Assembly (NCBI GenBank): GCA_903869675.1
Contig: CAIQAB010000025.1
Coordinates: forward strand, 1-36,675
Length of the DNA: 36,675 bases
Source of the DNA: an uncultured Verrucomicrobiota bacterium
Lineage (GTDB): Bacteria; Verrucomicrobiota; Verrucomicrobiia; Opitutales; Opitutaceae
Direction of reading: 5' to 3'
Part shown: piece after piece, positions 10,115 through 17,798 of the stretch
Position numbering within the stretch: the stretch's first letter is position 1
How the letters are laid out: the number at the start of each line of letters is the position of its first letter
Translations under genes and position numbers: made by a program
The notes under the pieces: generated by a model
The model's input: the letters and a program-made list of their open reading frames with translations, nothing else
What the model was told of the DNA's origin: nothing
The model's database searches: none

Positions 10115-11431
10115 GTGCCAAGTTCACAGAATACCTTTTCCTCCCGTTTCGCGCATCGCGCCTGGCTTGCCGGTCAAGCCGCCCTGCCCAAGGGCTTCCG
10201 CGTCGGGACCACACGCTTCGAGTTTTTGCCCAAAGAAGCCCCCAAGCCTTCGAAAATGACGCTTACGCTGATCGCGCTCGACGTGCCGACGGCGGATTTC
10301 GCGGGAGTCTTTACAAAGAACGCCTTCCCCGGCGCCCCCGTGATAGTAGGCCGGCAACGCCTAGGCGAACCCCGTCTAGGCGCCATCCTGATCAACAACA
10401 AAATCTCAAACGTCTGCGCCCCCGGGGGCGTCGCGGCCAGCGAGGCGATCTGCACTGCCACCGCCGGTCTTCTCGGGCTGACGCCGGCCGAGGTGCTGCC
10501 CTGCTCCACCGGCGTGATCGGCTGGGGCCTCCCGGTCGAGGCCATGACCGCCGCTCTCCCACAGGCCGTTGCCGCGCTGAAGGCAGGGGACATCCTGCCC
10601 GCAGCCGAGGGCATCGTGACAACCGACCTCTACCCCAAGATCCGCCGCGCGGACCTTGGAGGCGGATCCATCGTCGGCATCGCCAAGGGAGCAGGCATGA
10701 TCGAACCCAACCTCGCGACCATGCTCGTCTACGTTCTCACCGATCTCGCAGTGCCGCGTGAAGCATTGCGCGCCATGCTCAGACGCGTGGCCGGAGAAAC
10801 GTTCAATCGTATCTCGATTGATAGCGATACCAGCACCTCCGACACCGTCGTCGCCGTCTCGTCCAGTCTGGTGCCCTGCCCCGACCTCGCCGCTTTTGAG
10901 CAAGCCCTGCGCGGCGTCTGCGCTGATTTGGCCGAGGACGTGGTGCGAAATGGTGAGGGCGTTCGCCACGTGCTTCGCGTGCGGGTGACCGGGGCGCCAG
11001 ACGTCGCCACCGCGTGCGCCCTGGGCAAGGCCATCGTCAACGCTCCGCTCTTTAAGTGTGCCATGGCCGGTAACGATCCGAACGTAGGCCGCCTCGTTCA
11101 GGCCATCGGCAAATACGTCGGCGCTTCAGGGTTGGGGCTAGACCTCTCGAGACTCCGCGCGTGCATCGGCGGGCAGGAGATTTTCGCAGAAGGCGCCTTC
11201 CGGCTCGACTACGCAAAGGAGTCCGCCCTGGTGGCCCACCTACGCTCCGCCGAACTTTATCAGAGCCAACCCGCACCCGAAGGCGGCTTCGCCCCGCCGG
11301 TGGATTACCCTCCGCACGAACGTTGCGTGGAGATCGAGGTTGATGTGGGCGCAGGCAGTGCTGTCGCGACGGTTTTCGGCGGCGATCTCACCCACGAATA
11401 CGTGAGCGAGAACGCTGACTACCGTAGCTGA
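10115..11431 (+). CDS. argJ: Bifunctional glutamate N-acetyltransferase / ornithine acetyltransferase
   Basis: Moves the acetyl group from N-acetylornithine to glutamate, making the arginine pathway cyclic; bifunctional forms also use acetyl-CoA. The N-terminal LPKGFRVG, the oxyanion motif STGVIG, the autoproteolysis site in GAGMIEPNLATML (nucleophile Thr about residue 202) and the C-terminal NADYRS show a complete enzyme. The precursor would cleave itself between Ala and Thr. Where most ArgJ proteins have an NSGNANACTG-like segment, this one has NNKISNVCAPGG. The start is uncertain. GTG 10115 gives 438 residues and leaves 137 bases for divergent promoters. An in-frame ATG at 10010 would add 35 residues that resemble no family sequence and would leave only 32 bases to argB. 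Confidence 0.93.
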   Translation: MPSSQNTFSSRFAHRAWLAGQAALPKGFRVGTTRFEFLPKEAPKPSKMTLTLIALDVPTADFAGVFTKNAFPGAPVIVGRQRLGEPRLGAILINNKISNVCAPGGVAASEAICTATAGLLGLTPAEVLPCSTGVIGWGLPVEAMTAALPQAVAALKAGDILPAAEGIVTTDLYPKIRRADLGGGSIVGIAKGAGMIEPNLATMLVYVLTDLAVPREALRAMLRRVAGETFNRISIDSDTSTSDTVVAVSSSLVPCPDLAAFEQALRGVCADLAEDVVRNGEGVRHVLRVRVTGAPDVATACALGKAIVNAPLFKCAMAGNDPNVGRLVQAIGKYVGASGLGLDLSRLRACIGGQEIFAEGAFRLDYAKESALVAHLRSAELYQSQPAPEGGFAPPVDYPPHERCVEIEVDVGAGSAVATVFGGDLTHEYVSENADYRS

Positions 11432-11458
11432 GCCGGCATCGGTCGGATCAGCTAGGAG

Positions 11459-13006
11459 TCAAAGTAGATCCGCCGCCAACTCGGCCAAGCGGCTTCGCTC
11501 GCCCTTGGTTAGCTTCACGTGCGCGGCGAGCGACTGGCCTTTCATGCGGTCGTGGCAGTAGACGAGACCGTTGCTGCGCGAGTCGACGTAGGGGTTATCT
11601 ATCTGGGCGGGGTCACCGATCAGCACGATCTTTGAGCCCTCGCTGATACGGGTGATGACGGTCTTCACCTCGTGCGGAGTGAGTTGCTGGGCCTCATCCA
11701 AGATAAAAAAGCGCCGCGCGATGGAACGACCGCGGATGAAGGCCAGCGCCTCGATCTCAACCAGCCCGCTCTTGATCAGGCGCTCGTAGGGCTTCATCGG
11801 CGCGTTCGGACCGGCGGAGCCACCGTTGCCGGAGGGGGCTGACCCAGTGAGGGCGGCGTTGGACATGGCAAGGGCCGAAGCGCCGCCCTTGCGGTGCTTT
11901 TTAGAGACTTTTTTGGCGGCAAACTGCGGTTCCTTAGGTGGACGGGAGGGGATTAGCACCTCGAGAGCGTCGAAATAAGGCTGCAACCAGGGTTTCATCT
12001 TTTCCTCGATCGTGCCGGGCAAGAATCCGATGTCCTTGCCCAAGGCCATGACCGGACGGGAAATGGAGACGCCGTCGTAGCGCGAATGATCCTCGTGGGT
12101 CTGGTGTAGTGCGCAACCGATGGAGAGCAGTGTCTTGCCCGTGCCGGCTTTGCCAAAGCAGGTGACGAGCGTGATCGAGTCGTCGAGCAACGCATCCATG
12201 AAGAACTGTTGCTCGAGATTGCGCCCGCGGATGGTGATGCCGCCCGGGGCCTTGATCCAGTCGGGGATCTTCAAGCGGCACACGCGGCCTTCGCCATAGT
12301 AGCGCGCAGGCATGGTCTTGCCCTCCGTCGAGCGCAGGAGGACGTATTCGTTAAGGGTCAGGGTGCGGGCGGTCTCATCCTCTAGGGTAAACTCACCCTC
12401 CGAGGCGAAACGCTGCAGCTCGTAAATGGTGACCTCGATCTCGCGGTAGTCGCCCTCGTCGTCGACGTCAGCCACCTTGTCATTGAGATAATCTTGGGCC
12501 TCCAGGCCGACCGCGCGGGCCTTCAGCGCCACGTTCACATCCTTGGTCACCAGGATGGTTGGCGGAGGGTAACAGGATTTTACATAGAGCGCGGCGGCGA
12601 TGATGCGGTTATCCTTTTTCGCCAGATCAGGCAGGATAGCTCGAAAAGCCAGCATCGAGGGAGTGTCCTTGAGTGCCGGGTCGGCCAGCCAGGGATTGAT
12701 AATGATGGAAAGGGTGCCGCCATTGGGCAGCTTGACCCCCTCATGCATCGATCGGGAATCAGGCAACAGCTCGGAGAGGATGCGGTGCACCCGGCGGGCA
12801 TTACGACCGCGCTCGGTGGACTGCTCCGTCTTGATGGCGTCGAGCTCCTCGAGGACCTCGACCGGGATGGCGAGGTTGTTATCCTCGAATTTGAAAATCG
12901 ACTGGGGGTCGTGGAGGAGGACATTGGTGTCCAAGACGAAGGACTTTGCCTTCGCGGACACCTTCAGCCTAGGTTTCAGAGCAACCGCACCAGGGATGGA
13001 TTCCAT
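11459..13006 (-). CDS. PIN domain-PhoH family ATPase
   Basis: A 515-residue fusion of an N-terminal PIN-like ribonuclease domain (about 21-165; acidic residues in VLDTNVLLHD and KKDNRIIAAAL) and a C-terminal PhoH ATPase domain (about 262-515). The ATPase has Walker A GKAGTGKT at 285-292 and Walker B FFILDEAQ at 433-440. Proteins of this architecture are thought to act as RNA helicase-nucleases in RNA turnover. A lysine/glycine/alanine-rich stretch at about 362-406 (KKVSKKHRKGG, then SAPSGNGGSAGPN) interrupts the ATPase domain and is unusually long. The ATG at 13006 is the first that precedes conserved sequence; in-frame sequence further upstream runs through the next gene. It faces argJ with only 27 bases between stop codons. 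Confidence 0.92.
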   Translation of the reverse strand: MESIPGAVALKPRLKVSAKAKSFVLDTNVLLHDPQSIFKFEDNNLAIPVEVLEELDAIKTEQSTERGRNARRVHRILSELLPDSRSMHEGVKLPNGGTLSIIINPWLADPALKDTPSMLAFRAILPDLAKKDNRIIAAALYVKSCYPPPTILVTKDVNVALKARAVGLEAQDYLNDKVADVDDEGDYREIEVTIYELQRFASEGEFTLEDETARTLTLNEYVLLRSTEGKTMPARYYGEGRVCRLKIPDWIKAPGGITIRGRNLEQQFFMDALLDDSITLVTCFGKAGTGKTLLSIGCALHQTHEDHSRYDGVSISRPVMALGKDIGFLPGTIEEKMKPWLQPYFDALEVLIPSRPPKEPQFAAKKVSKKHRKGGASALAMSNAALTGSAPSGNGGSAGPNAPMKPYERLIKSGLVEIEALAFIRGRSIARRFFILDEAQQLTPHEVKTVITRISEGSKIVLIGDPAQIDNPYVDSRSNGLVYCHDRMKGQSLAAHVKLTKGERSRLAELAADLL

Positions 13007-13121
13007 TAGGTGTATAACTTGCAGATAACCGTGATCACACCGTGGCACTTGTCGATGATGGATTGCACGGTTTCTTATCGCCGAAGCGATTGTTTCCTCG
13101 CCGTTGCACAAGCCAGGCCAG

Positions 13122-13436
13122 TCAGGGCTCAAACGGCAAGCGGGAGGGTTTAGGCTTGGCCGGCGGTGGCACCCAGAGCCGAAGTAGAAATTCCGCCAGA
13201 CCCCGCATACTAGTGCGCGCACCGCCTTCACGACGCGCAAAACTACGAAACGGCTCCGCGACCTCCGCCCGTTCTTGGAAATAGCGCCAGAGCTCGCGGT
13301 CCAAGGCAGCAGCCGCCACGTGGAGGTCCGGTTGGTCCGCCGCCTCACGCTTGACCAGCTCCTGCCAGTGCCGTCGCTCCTCAGGGCACTTTAACAGGTA
13401 ATCGTGGATCAATTGCTCGCTGCGATTAAGACTCAT
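13122..13436 (-). CDS. Hypothetical protein, 104 residues
   Basis: Not recognised. A 104-residue soluble, charged and probably mainly helical protein (MSLNRSEQLIHDYLLKC at the start, many Glu/Arg/Leu), with a proline-lysine-rich C-terminus (WVPPPAKPKPSRLPF). I favour it over the frame of the PIN-PhoH upstream extension that overlaps it, because it has an ATG start, a natural amino-acid composition and a codon pattern like its neighbours. It lies 115 bases upstream of the PIN-PhoH gene on the same strand and may share its transcript. No metal-binding or membrane motif is visible. Function unknown. Confidence 0.65.
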   Translation of the reverse strand: MSLNRSEQLIHDYLLKCPEERRHWQELVKREAADQPDLHVAAAALDRELWRYFQERAEVAEPFRSFARREGGARTSMRGLAEFLLRLWVPPPAKPKPSRLPFEP

Positions 13437-13558
13437 GGAGAGAAAAACTGGGCACGCTCATGCCCCGGAACGAGCGCGGACGACGACAAAACGCGAGCGT
13501 AGAGCACCCGCTGCAAGATTTGCTCCGCTTTAAGCCTAGGTCATGCTAGACCGCTGAT

Positions 13559-14464
13559 ATGTCCAAACTCCAAGAACAAACCCCCGCCATCGTCATCACC
13601 GCCCTGATCATGGGAGCACTGCTCGGCAGCTACGCCTACTACGTCAACGCGAAGGTCCTTCCCGCCCAACGCGCGGAACTTGAAGCCTTGCGCGTCGCCC
13701 ACGCCGCTGACCTCGAGCGCACCGCCGCCGAGACCCGCAAGGAAATCGCCTCCGTAAATAAGCTCCTCCAGGATGCCATCGCCACCCGCGCTGGCGGCCT
13801 GTTCTTGACCGAGGAAGAAGCCAGGGCGGCGGAAACCGCCAAAGTCACCCAGCTCGCCGAAGCCGTGGCTCAAAAACTCCAACCCTACAACCCGCTGCCC
13901 AAGACCCCGGAAGAGGCCGAAGCCATGCAAAACGCCCAGGTCGATAAGGTCTCGGGCCGCCTCTCCGAACGCATCCAGCCCATCCTCGGCCAGATCGCAG
14001 CCGACCAGAACCTCACCCGCGAATCCCTCAACCGCTACGCCAACCAGATTTCCCAACAAGTCACGGGCGTGCTGGCCGGGGAACTTGATCGCAACGAACG
14101 GCTCGGGACCCAGGTCCAGCTCACCCAGAGCCTCGCTCAGGAATCCATCGCCCTGTCTTCCGAACTCACCGCCCTATATCTAAGCTCGATCAAGGACCAG
14201 GGCGTGCTCAACCGCCTCCTCCTCCTCCCCGCCAACATCGTGCGGGATGCATCCAACTTTAGCCTGCTAAACAACGACGAACGCCGCGCCAAGGAAGCCG
14301 AATTAACCAAACGCCTCCGCGACATCCAAACCCGCCTCGAGGCCGCCCGCACCGCCACCGAAAGCACGCTCTCCAGCCATCCTCAGGAAGCTGGCTCCGT
14401 GATCGTGGAACCCACCCCGCCTCACGCCGTTCGCGCCACCCCCACCCGCCCCTCCGCTCCCTGA
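13559..14464 (+). CDS. Membrane-anchored coiled-coil protein, function unknown
   Basis: Not recognised as a named family. The 301-residue protein begins with a short polar stretch and one membrane helix (AIVITALIMGALLGSYAYYV, about 10-29). A long Ala/Glu/Gln/Arg-rich region (about 33-270) then reads as coiled coil, and a Pro/Thr-rich tail follows (VEPTPPHAVRATPTRPSAP). This layout suggests a single-pass protein whose helical domain projects into periplasm or cytoplasm; topology cannot be settled. It is the last gene before the non-coding stretch upstream of dnaA. The ATG at 13559 is the only sensible start. A structural or envelope-organising role is conceivable but unsupported. Confidence 0.75.
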   Translation: MSKLQEQTPAIVITALIMGALLGSYAYYVNAKVLPAQRAELEALRVAHAADLERTAAETRKEIASVNKLLQDAIATRAGGLFLTEEEARAAETAKVTQLAEAVAQKLQPYNPLPKTPEEAEAMQNAQVDKVSGRLSERIQPILGQIAADQNLTRESLNRYANQISQQVTGVLAGELDRNERLGTQVQLTQSLAQESIALSSELTALYLSSIKDQGVLNRLLLLPANIVRDASNFSLLNNDERRAKEAELTKRLRDIQTRLEAARTATESTLSSHPQEAGSVIVEPTPPHAVRATPTRPSAP

Positions 14465-14479
14465 GCACCGCATTATTCC

Positions 14480-14532
14480 GTCACCCAGCCGTCACCCGGC
14501 CGCAAAATCCGGCGTAGTGACAAAACCGTGAC
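14480..14532. repeat. Four GTCAC/GTGAC sites in dyad arrangement
   Basis: GTCAC occurs at 14480-14484 and 14491-14495, and its complement GTGAC at 14517-14521 and 14528-14532. Both pairs are spaced 11 bases apart, about one helical turn, and both inverted pairs share the same centre near 14506. The left pair sits in the longer direct repeat CCGTCACCC. The regular spacing suggests a binding site for a dimer of dimers upstream of dnaA. Confidence 0.55.
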
Positions 14533-14617
14533 GCTTGTCCCAGAGGACAAATCCGCGTCTCGCCCCCGCACGGTATTTGGCAACTAAAAAGACGGAAAAA
14601 CTTATGCGCCGAACACC

Positions 14618-14626
14618 GGTGAATAA
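14618..14626 (-). promoter_or_regulatory. Near-consensus DnaA box
   Basis: On the minus strand this reads TTATTCACC, one mismatch (last base) from the consensus TTATNCACA. The plus-strand context GGTGAATAACTTGGTGAAAA resembles DnaA-box contexts near dnaA in many bacteria. Confidence 0.45.
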
Positions 14627-14901
14627 CTTGGTGAAAACTTCACCTTGAAAGGGTCCGGCGCCTCCTCGTTACTGCCCCTCCGCCATCGCCTCCGCTAGGC
14701 TGTCTTGTTCTTTTCTACCTCCTCGCTTCGCCCCGCCGGCGATCTCCCTCTCCAGTGAAAAGTTAAATGTCTGTTAATGAATATTTAACAAAAGCAGTTC
14801 CCGCACCCTCCGCACAACTGTTTCGCAAGCCTTCGGCACACCATGGGATTACTAAGCCAGCGGACGCATAGTGCGTGTAGTAAAGACTCTATTGCCAACG
14901 G

Positions 14902-14910
14902 TGTGAATAA
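14902..14910 (-). promoter_or_regulatory. DnaA box
   Basis: Minus-strand TTATTCACA matches the DnaA-box consensus TTATNCACA exactly. It lies 30 bases before the dnaA start codon, a position suited to autorepression of dnaA or to a role in an origin. Confidence 0.6.
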
Positions 14911-14940
14911 ACTCCCGCCCCCTCCCGCTCCGCCCCCCAC

Positions 14941-16326
14941 ATGCCCGCCGCCATCCATAGCTCCAACAACCTCTGGGAATCCGCCAAGGCCGACCTCTGC
15001 GGCCTCTTCCCCGAAGACGTGTTCAAGCTCTGGTTCGATCCGGTGGTCTGCGTGGAAGCCACCCCGGATCAACTCACCCTGGGCGTCCCCAACGATTTTG
15101 CCGCGATCTGGATCCATGACAATTACATGGACCTCATCCTCCAGCGCCTCCGCCTCACCGCCGGTCGCGATATCAAAGTTGTGCTGCGCAAAACGGATGC
15201 AGTCAGCACCGCATCCAGCCTCCCGAGCGCCGAAGCCGCCCGACTCCGCCCGACCGCCCCCCGCCGCGCCCCCCGGACAGCCGAGGAACGGCTGCCCCTC
15301 AATACCTCGCTAAACCTTCGTAACACCTTCGAATCTTTCGTGGTGGGCGATAACAACCAAATGGCTGCGGCCGCCGCCCGCGCCGTTGCCGATGCACCCG
15401 GCCAGTCCTACAATCCCCTCTTCCTCTACGGCGAGACCGGCCTCGGCAAAACCCACCTCATGCACGCCATCGGCCACGCCATCCTCCAGCGTCGGCCCGA
15501 AGCCCGTATCGCCTACCTCTCGGCCGAAAAATTCACCAACGAATTCATCCAAGCCATCCAGGAAAACGCCCTGACCAAGTTCCGCCAACGCTACCGCCAC
15601 GTCGATGTCCTCCTGATCGACGACATCCAGTTCCTCGCCGGCAAGGAACGCTCCCAGGAAGAGTTCTTCCACACCTTCAACGATATCCACGGCGCAGGTA
15701 AACAGATCGTGATCTCCAGCGACCGCCGCGCCTCCGAGATCGAAAAACTCGAAGCCCGCCTCGTCTCCCGCTTCGAATGGGGCCTCCCCGCGGACATCCA
15801 GCCGCCCGATTTCGAAACCCGCCTCGCCATCCTTCGCGTCAAGGCCGGCGCCATGAAGTGCGAACTGCCGCCCGCCGTCGCCTCTTTCATCGCCCAAAAT
15901 ATATCGCGTAACATTCGCCGCCTCGAGGGCGCCCTGATCAAGGTGGTTTCCTACAGCCAACTCACCGGCAAACCCATCGACCTGGCCGCTGCCGAGCACC
16001 TGCTGAAAGACGTCCTGATGGAGCAGGCCCAAAACCAACTCACCATCGAGGTCGTTCAAAAACGCGTCGCCGATCACTTCCAGATCCGCCATAGCGACAT
16101 GACCAGCAAACGCCGCCCGAACAACATAGCGATCCCCCGCCAAGTCGCCATGTATCTGGTCCGCAATCTGATACCAAAACATTCCCTTCAGGATATCGGT
16201 GACGCCTTCGGCGGCCGCGACCACGGCACCGTGATCCACGCCTGCAAGGCCGTGGACAACATGCTCTCCCAAGACGCCCACATGAAGGGCCAGATCGAGT
16301 TCCTTCGCACCGCCCTCAGCCGCTGA
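14941..16326 (+). CDS. dnaA: Chromosomal replication initiator protein DnaA
   Basis: Binds DnaA boxes and opens the origin of replication. All four domains are present in the 461 residues: domain I (about 10-85, ESAKADLCGLFPEDVFKLWF), a short Pro/Arg-rich linker (about 90-120), the AAA+ domain with Walker A GETGLGKT (164-171) and Walker B LLIDDIQFLAG, and the C-terminal helix-turn-helix with the signature GGRDHGTVIHACKAVDN. Length is normal. The ATG at 14941 follows a 476-base non-coding stretch holding one perfect and one near DnaA box, which fits autoregulation. The usual partner dnaN does not follow; the next gene is an unknown. Confidence 0.98.
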   Translation: MPAAIHSSNNLWESAKADLCGLFPEDVFKLWFDPVVCVEATPDQLTLGVPNDFAAIWIHDNYMDLILQRLRLTAGRDIKVVLRKTDAVSTASSLPSAEAARLRPTAPRRAPRTAEERLPLNTSLNLRNTFESFVVGDNNQMAAAAARAVADAPGQSYNPLFLYGETGLGKTHLMHAIGHAILQRRPEARIAYLSAEKFTNEFIQAIQENALTKFRQRYRHVDVLLIDDIQFLAGKERSQEEFFHTFNDIHGAGKQIVISSDRRASEIEKLEARLVSRFEWGLPADIQPPDFETRLAILRVKAGAMKCELPPAVASFIAQNISRNIRRLEGALIKVVSYSQLTGKPIDLAAAEHLLKDVLMEQAQNQLTIEVVQKRVADHFQIRHSDMTSKRRPNNIAIPRQVAMYLVRNLIPKHSLQDIGDAFGGRDHGTVIHACKAVDNMLSQDAHMKGQIEFLRTALSR

Positions 16327-16447
16327 GCCGCGCCCGCCCGAAAACCAGCGGAAACACCGCTTGGGACACCCCCTGTCTTCTGGCTCGTCTGACCGCGGTT
16401 TTTATTCGCTACCTCGACTCCTCACCCGTCAGCCCCATCCTGCCGCC

Positions 16448-17017
16448 ATGTCCCTCACTCCCGAGCAAAAATCCGCCGTCTCCACTTGGATCGCCGCCGG
16501 CGACAACCTCTCCGCCGTCCAGAAAAAACTCCGCGAACAATTCCAGTTGTCCCTAACCTATATGGACGTCCGCTTCCTCGTGGACGACCTTAACCTGACC
16601 CTCAAGGACCCTGCCCCCAAAGCCGACACGAGCGACGTCACCAAAGCCAAGGCCCCCACCCCCGCCCCCGCCGAAAAGAAAGGGATCCTCGACAAGGCAA
16701 AAGAAAAACTCGGCCTCGGCCAAGTCCCAGCCGATGACGCCGGCACTGACCTCAACGCCGACGCCCTAGAGGAGGACGCCCTGCCCCCCGCACCCGGCAA
16801 AGTAGTCGTCGAGCTCGATGCCCTCACCCTCAGCCCGGGAGCCATCGCCAGCGGCACCGTCACCTTCAGCGACGGCGTGACCGGCAAATGGGTGGTCGAC
16901 CAATACGGCCGCCCCGGCTTCACCAGCATCAGCCAGCCCGGCTACCGGCCCACCCCTGAGGACGGCCAAGCTTTCATGCAAGAACTCGACGCTGCCCTCC
17001 GCCAGAAGGGCTTCTGA
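16448..17017 (+). CDS. Hypothetical protein, 189 residues
   Basis: Not recognised by name. The N-terminal 55 or so residues (MSLTPEQKSAVSTWIAAGDNLSAVQKKLREQF) look like a small helical module. A flexible Ala/Pro/Lys linker follows (about 58-105, including KGILDKAKEKLGLGQ), then a C-terminal globular part with beta character (KVVVELDALTLSPGAIASGTVTFSDG, then KWVVDQYGRPGF). The ATG at 16448 is preferred over the in-frame start at 16361 because the intervening residues are low-quality. It lies 121 bases after dnaA and is followed by an intrinsic terminator. No signal peptide or membrane segment is apparent, so it is probably cytoplasmic. Function unknown. Confidence 0.75.
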   Translation: MSLTPEQKSAVSTWIAAGDNLSAVQKKLREQFQLSLTYMDVRFLVDDLNLTLKDPAPKADTSDVTKAKAPTPAPAEKKGILDKAKEKLGLGQVPADDAGTDLNADALEEDALPPAPGKVVVELDALTLSPGAIASGTVTFSDGVTGKWVVDQYGRPGFTSISQPGYRPTPEDGQAFMQELDAALRQKGF

Positions 17018-17039
17018 CAGGCACGCAGCCGCTCCGCCC

Positions 17040-17075
17040 GCCCCGCCGCCTCGCGCGCCGGGGCTTTTTCTTTTT
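17040..17075 (+). terminator. Intrinsic terminator after the 189-residue gene
   Basis: GCCCCG (17040-17045) pairs with CGGGGC (17059-17064) around a GC-rich 13-base loop, and TTTTTCTTTTT follows at once. It ends plus-strand transcription coming from dnaA and the unknown gene, separating them from the DedA gene. Confidence 0.75.
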
Positions 17076-17125
17076 CCACGCTCGCCCGCCGCCGCCGCTT
17101 CGCTCTGCCTTCGAACGATCCCGCC

Positions 17126-17785
17126 ATGCTCGACGCCCTTAAAGCCCTTTTCGACTTTATCCTGCACATCGACCACCACCTCGCCCGCATAATCGCGGCC
17201 TACGGCGCGTGGACCTACGGCATCCTCTTCGCCATTATCTTTGTGGAAACAGGCTTGGTGGTTATGCCCTTCCTCCCCGGCGATTCCCTGCTCTTCGCCG
17301 CCGGCGCCTTTTGCGCCCGCCCCGAAACCGGTCTGAATATCCACCTTCTTACCCTGCTCCTATGGATAGCCGGGGTGCTGGGCGACAGCCTCAACTACGC
17401 GATCGGGGCACGCTTGGGACCGGCCGTCTTTTCCCGCCCCGACTCCCGTCTCCTCCGCCGGGCCCACCTAGAACGCGCCCAAACTTTTTTCCTCTATTAC
17501 GGCGGGCGCGCCATCCTGCTCGCCCGCTTCGTCCCGGTCGTGCGCACCTTCGTGCCGTTCGTCGCCGGCGTGGGCCGGATGCCCTATCCCCGCTTCCTCG
17601 CCTTTAACATCCTCGGCGGCTTCATCTGGATCTACGCCTTTACCTATCTCGGCTTCGCCTTCGGCAATCAGCCCATCGTGCAGAAAAACTTCAAACTGGT
17701 CATTCTGGGGATCATCGCGCTCTCGATCATGCCCATCGTGATCGAGTTCATCCGCGCCCGCCGCCGCCCGGCCACATCCGCCTGA
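17126..17785 (+). CDS. DedA family inner-membrane protein (SNARE-associated / VTT domain)
   Basis: A 219-residue polytopic membrane protein of the DedA family. Members act in envelope homeostasis, and some have been shown to move undecaprenyl phosphate or phosphatidylethanolamine across the inner membrane. Family signatures are visible: ETGLVVMPFLPGDSLLFAAG (about 40-60), GDSLNYAIGARLG (about 85-98) and the FVPVVRTFVPFVAGVGRMPYPRF re-entrant region with its conserved Arg residues, then two C-terminal membrane helices and a basic tail (RARRRP). It is complete. The gene precedes the UvrD-type helicase by 13 bases and may be co-transcribed with it, but no functional link is evident. Confidence 0.93.
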   Translation: MLDALKALFDFILHIDHHLARIIAAYGAWTYGILFAIIFVETGLVVMPFLPGDSLLFAAGAFCARPETGLNIHLLTLLLWIAGVLGDSLNYAIGARLGPAVFSRPDSRLLRRAHLERAQTFFLYYGGRAILLARFVPVVRTFVPFVAGVGRMPYPRFLAFNILGGFIWIYAFTYLGFAFGNQPIVQKNFKLVILGIIALSIMPIVIEFIRARRRPATSA

Positions 17786-17798
17786 ACCGCCCGCCACG

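Larger units (their letters stand above)
14465..14940. other. Non-coding region upstream of dnaA; candidate oriC / dnaA control region
   Basis: 476 bases with no convincing gene. In order it holds: two GTCAC and two GTGAC sites arranged as a dyad (14480-14532); an inverted repeat TTGTCC-CAGA-GGACAA (14535-14550); a near-DnaA box TTATTCACC on the minus strand (14618-14626); a hairpin GGTGAA-AAC-TTCACC (14630-14644); an AT-rich stretch (about 14757-14794) containing GTTAAAT/ATTTAAC arms; and a perfect DnaA box TTATTCACA on the minus strand (14902-14910). Origins often lie next to dnaA, and an AT-rich unwinding element near DnaA boxes fits. Against this, only two boxes are recognisable and dnaN is not adjacent. 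It could instead be an autoregulated dnaA promoter. Confidence 0.5.

Noticed and set aside
13007-13348. Upstream extension of the PIN-PhoH frame
   Set aside because: The added residues are Arg/Trp/Cys-rich and overlap the separate 104-residue gene; the conserved protein begins at 13006.
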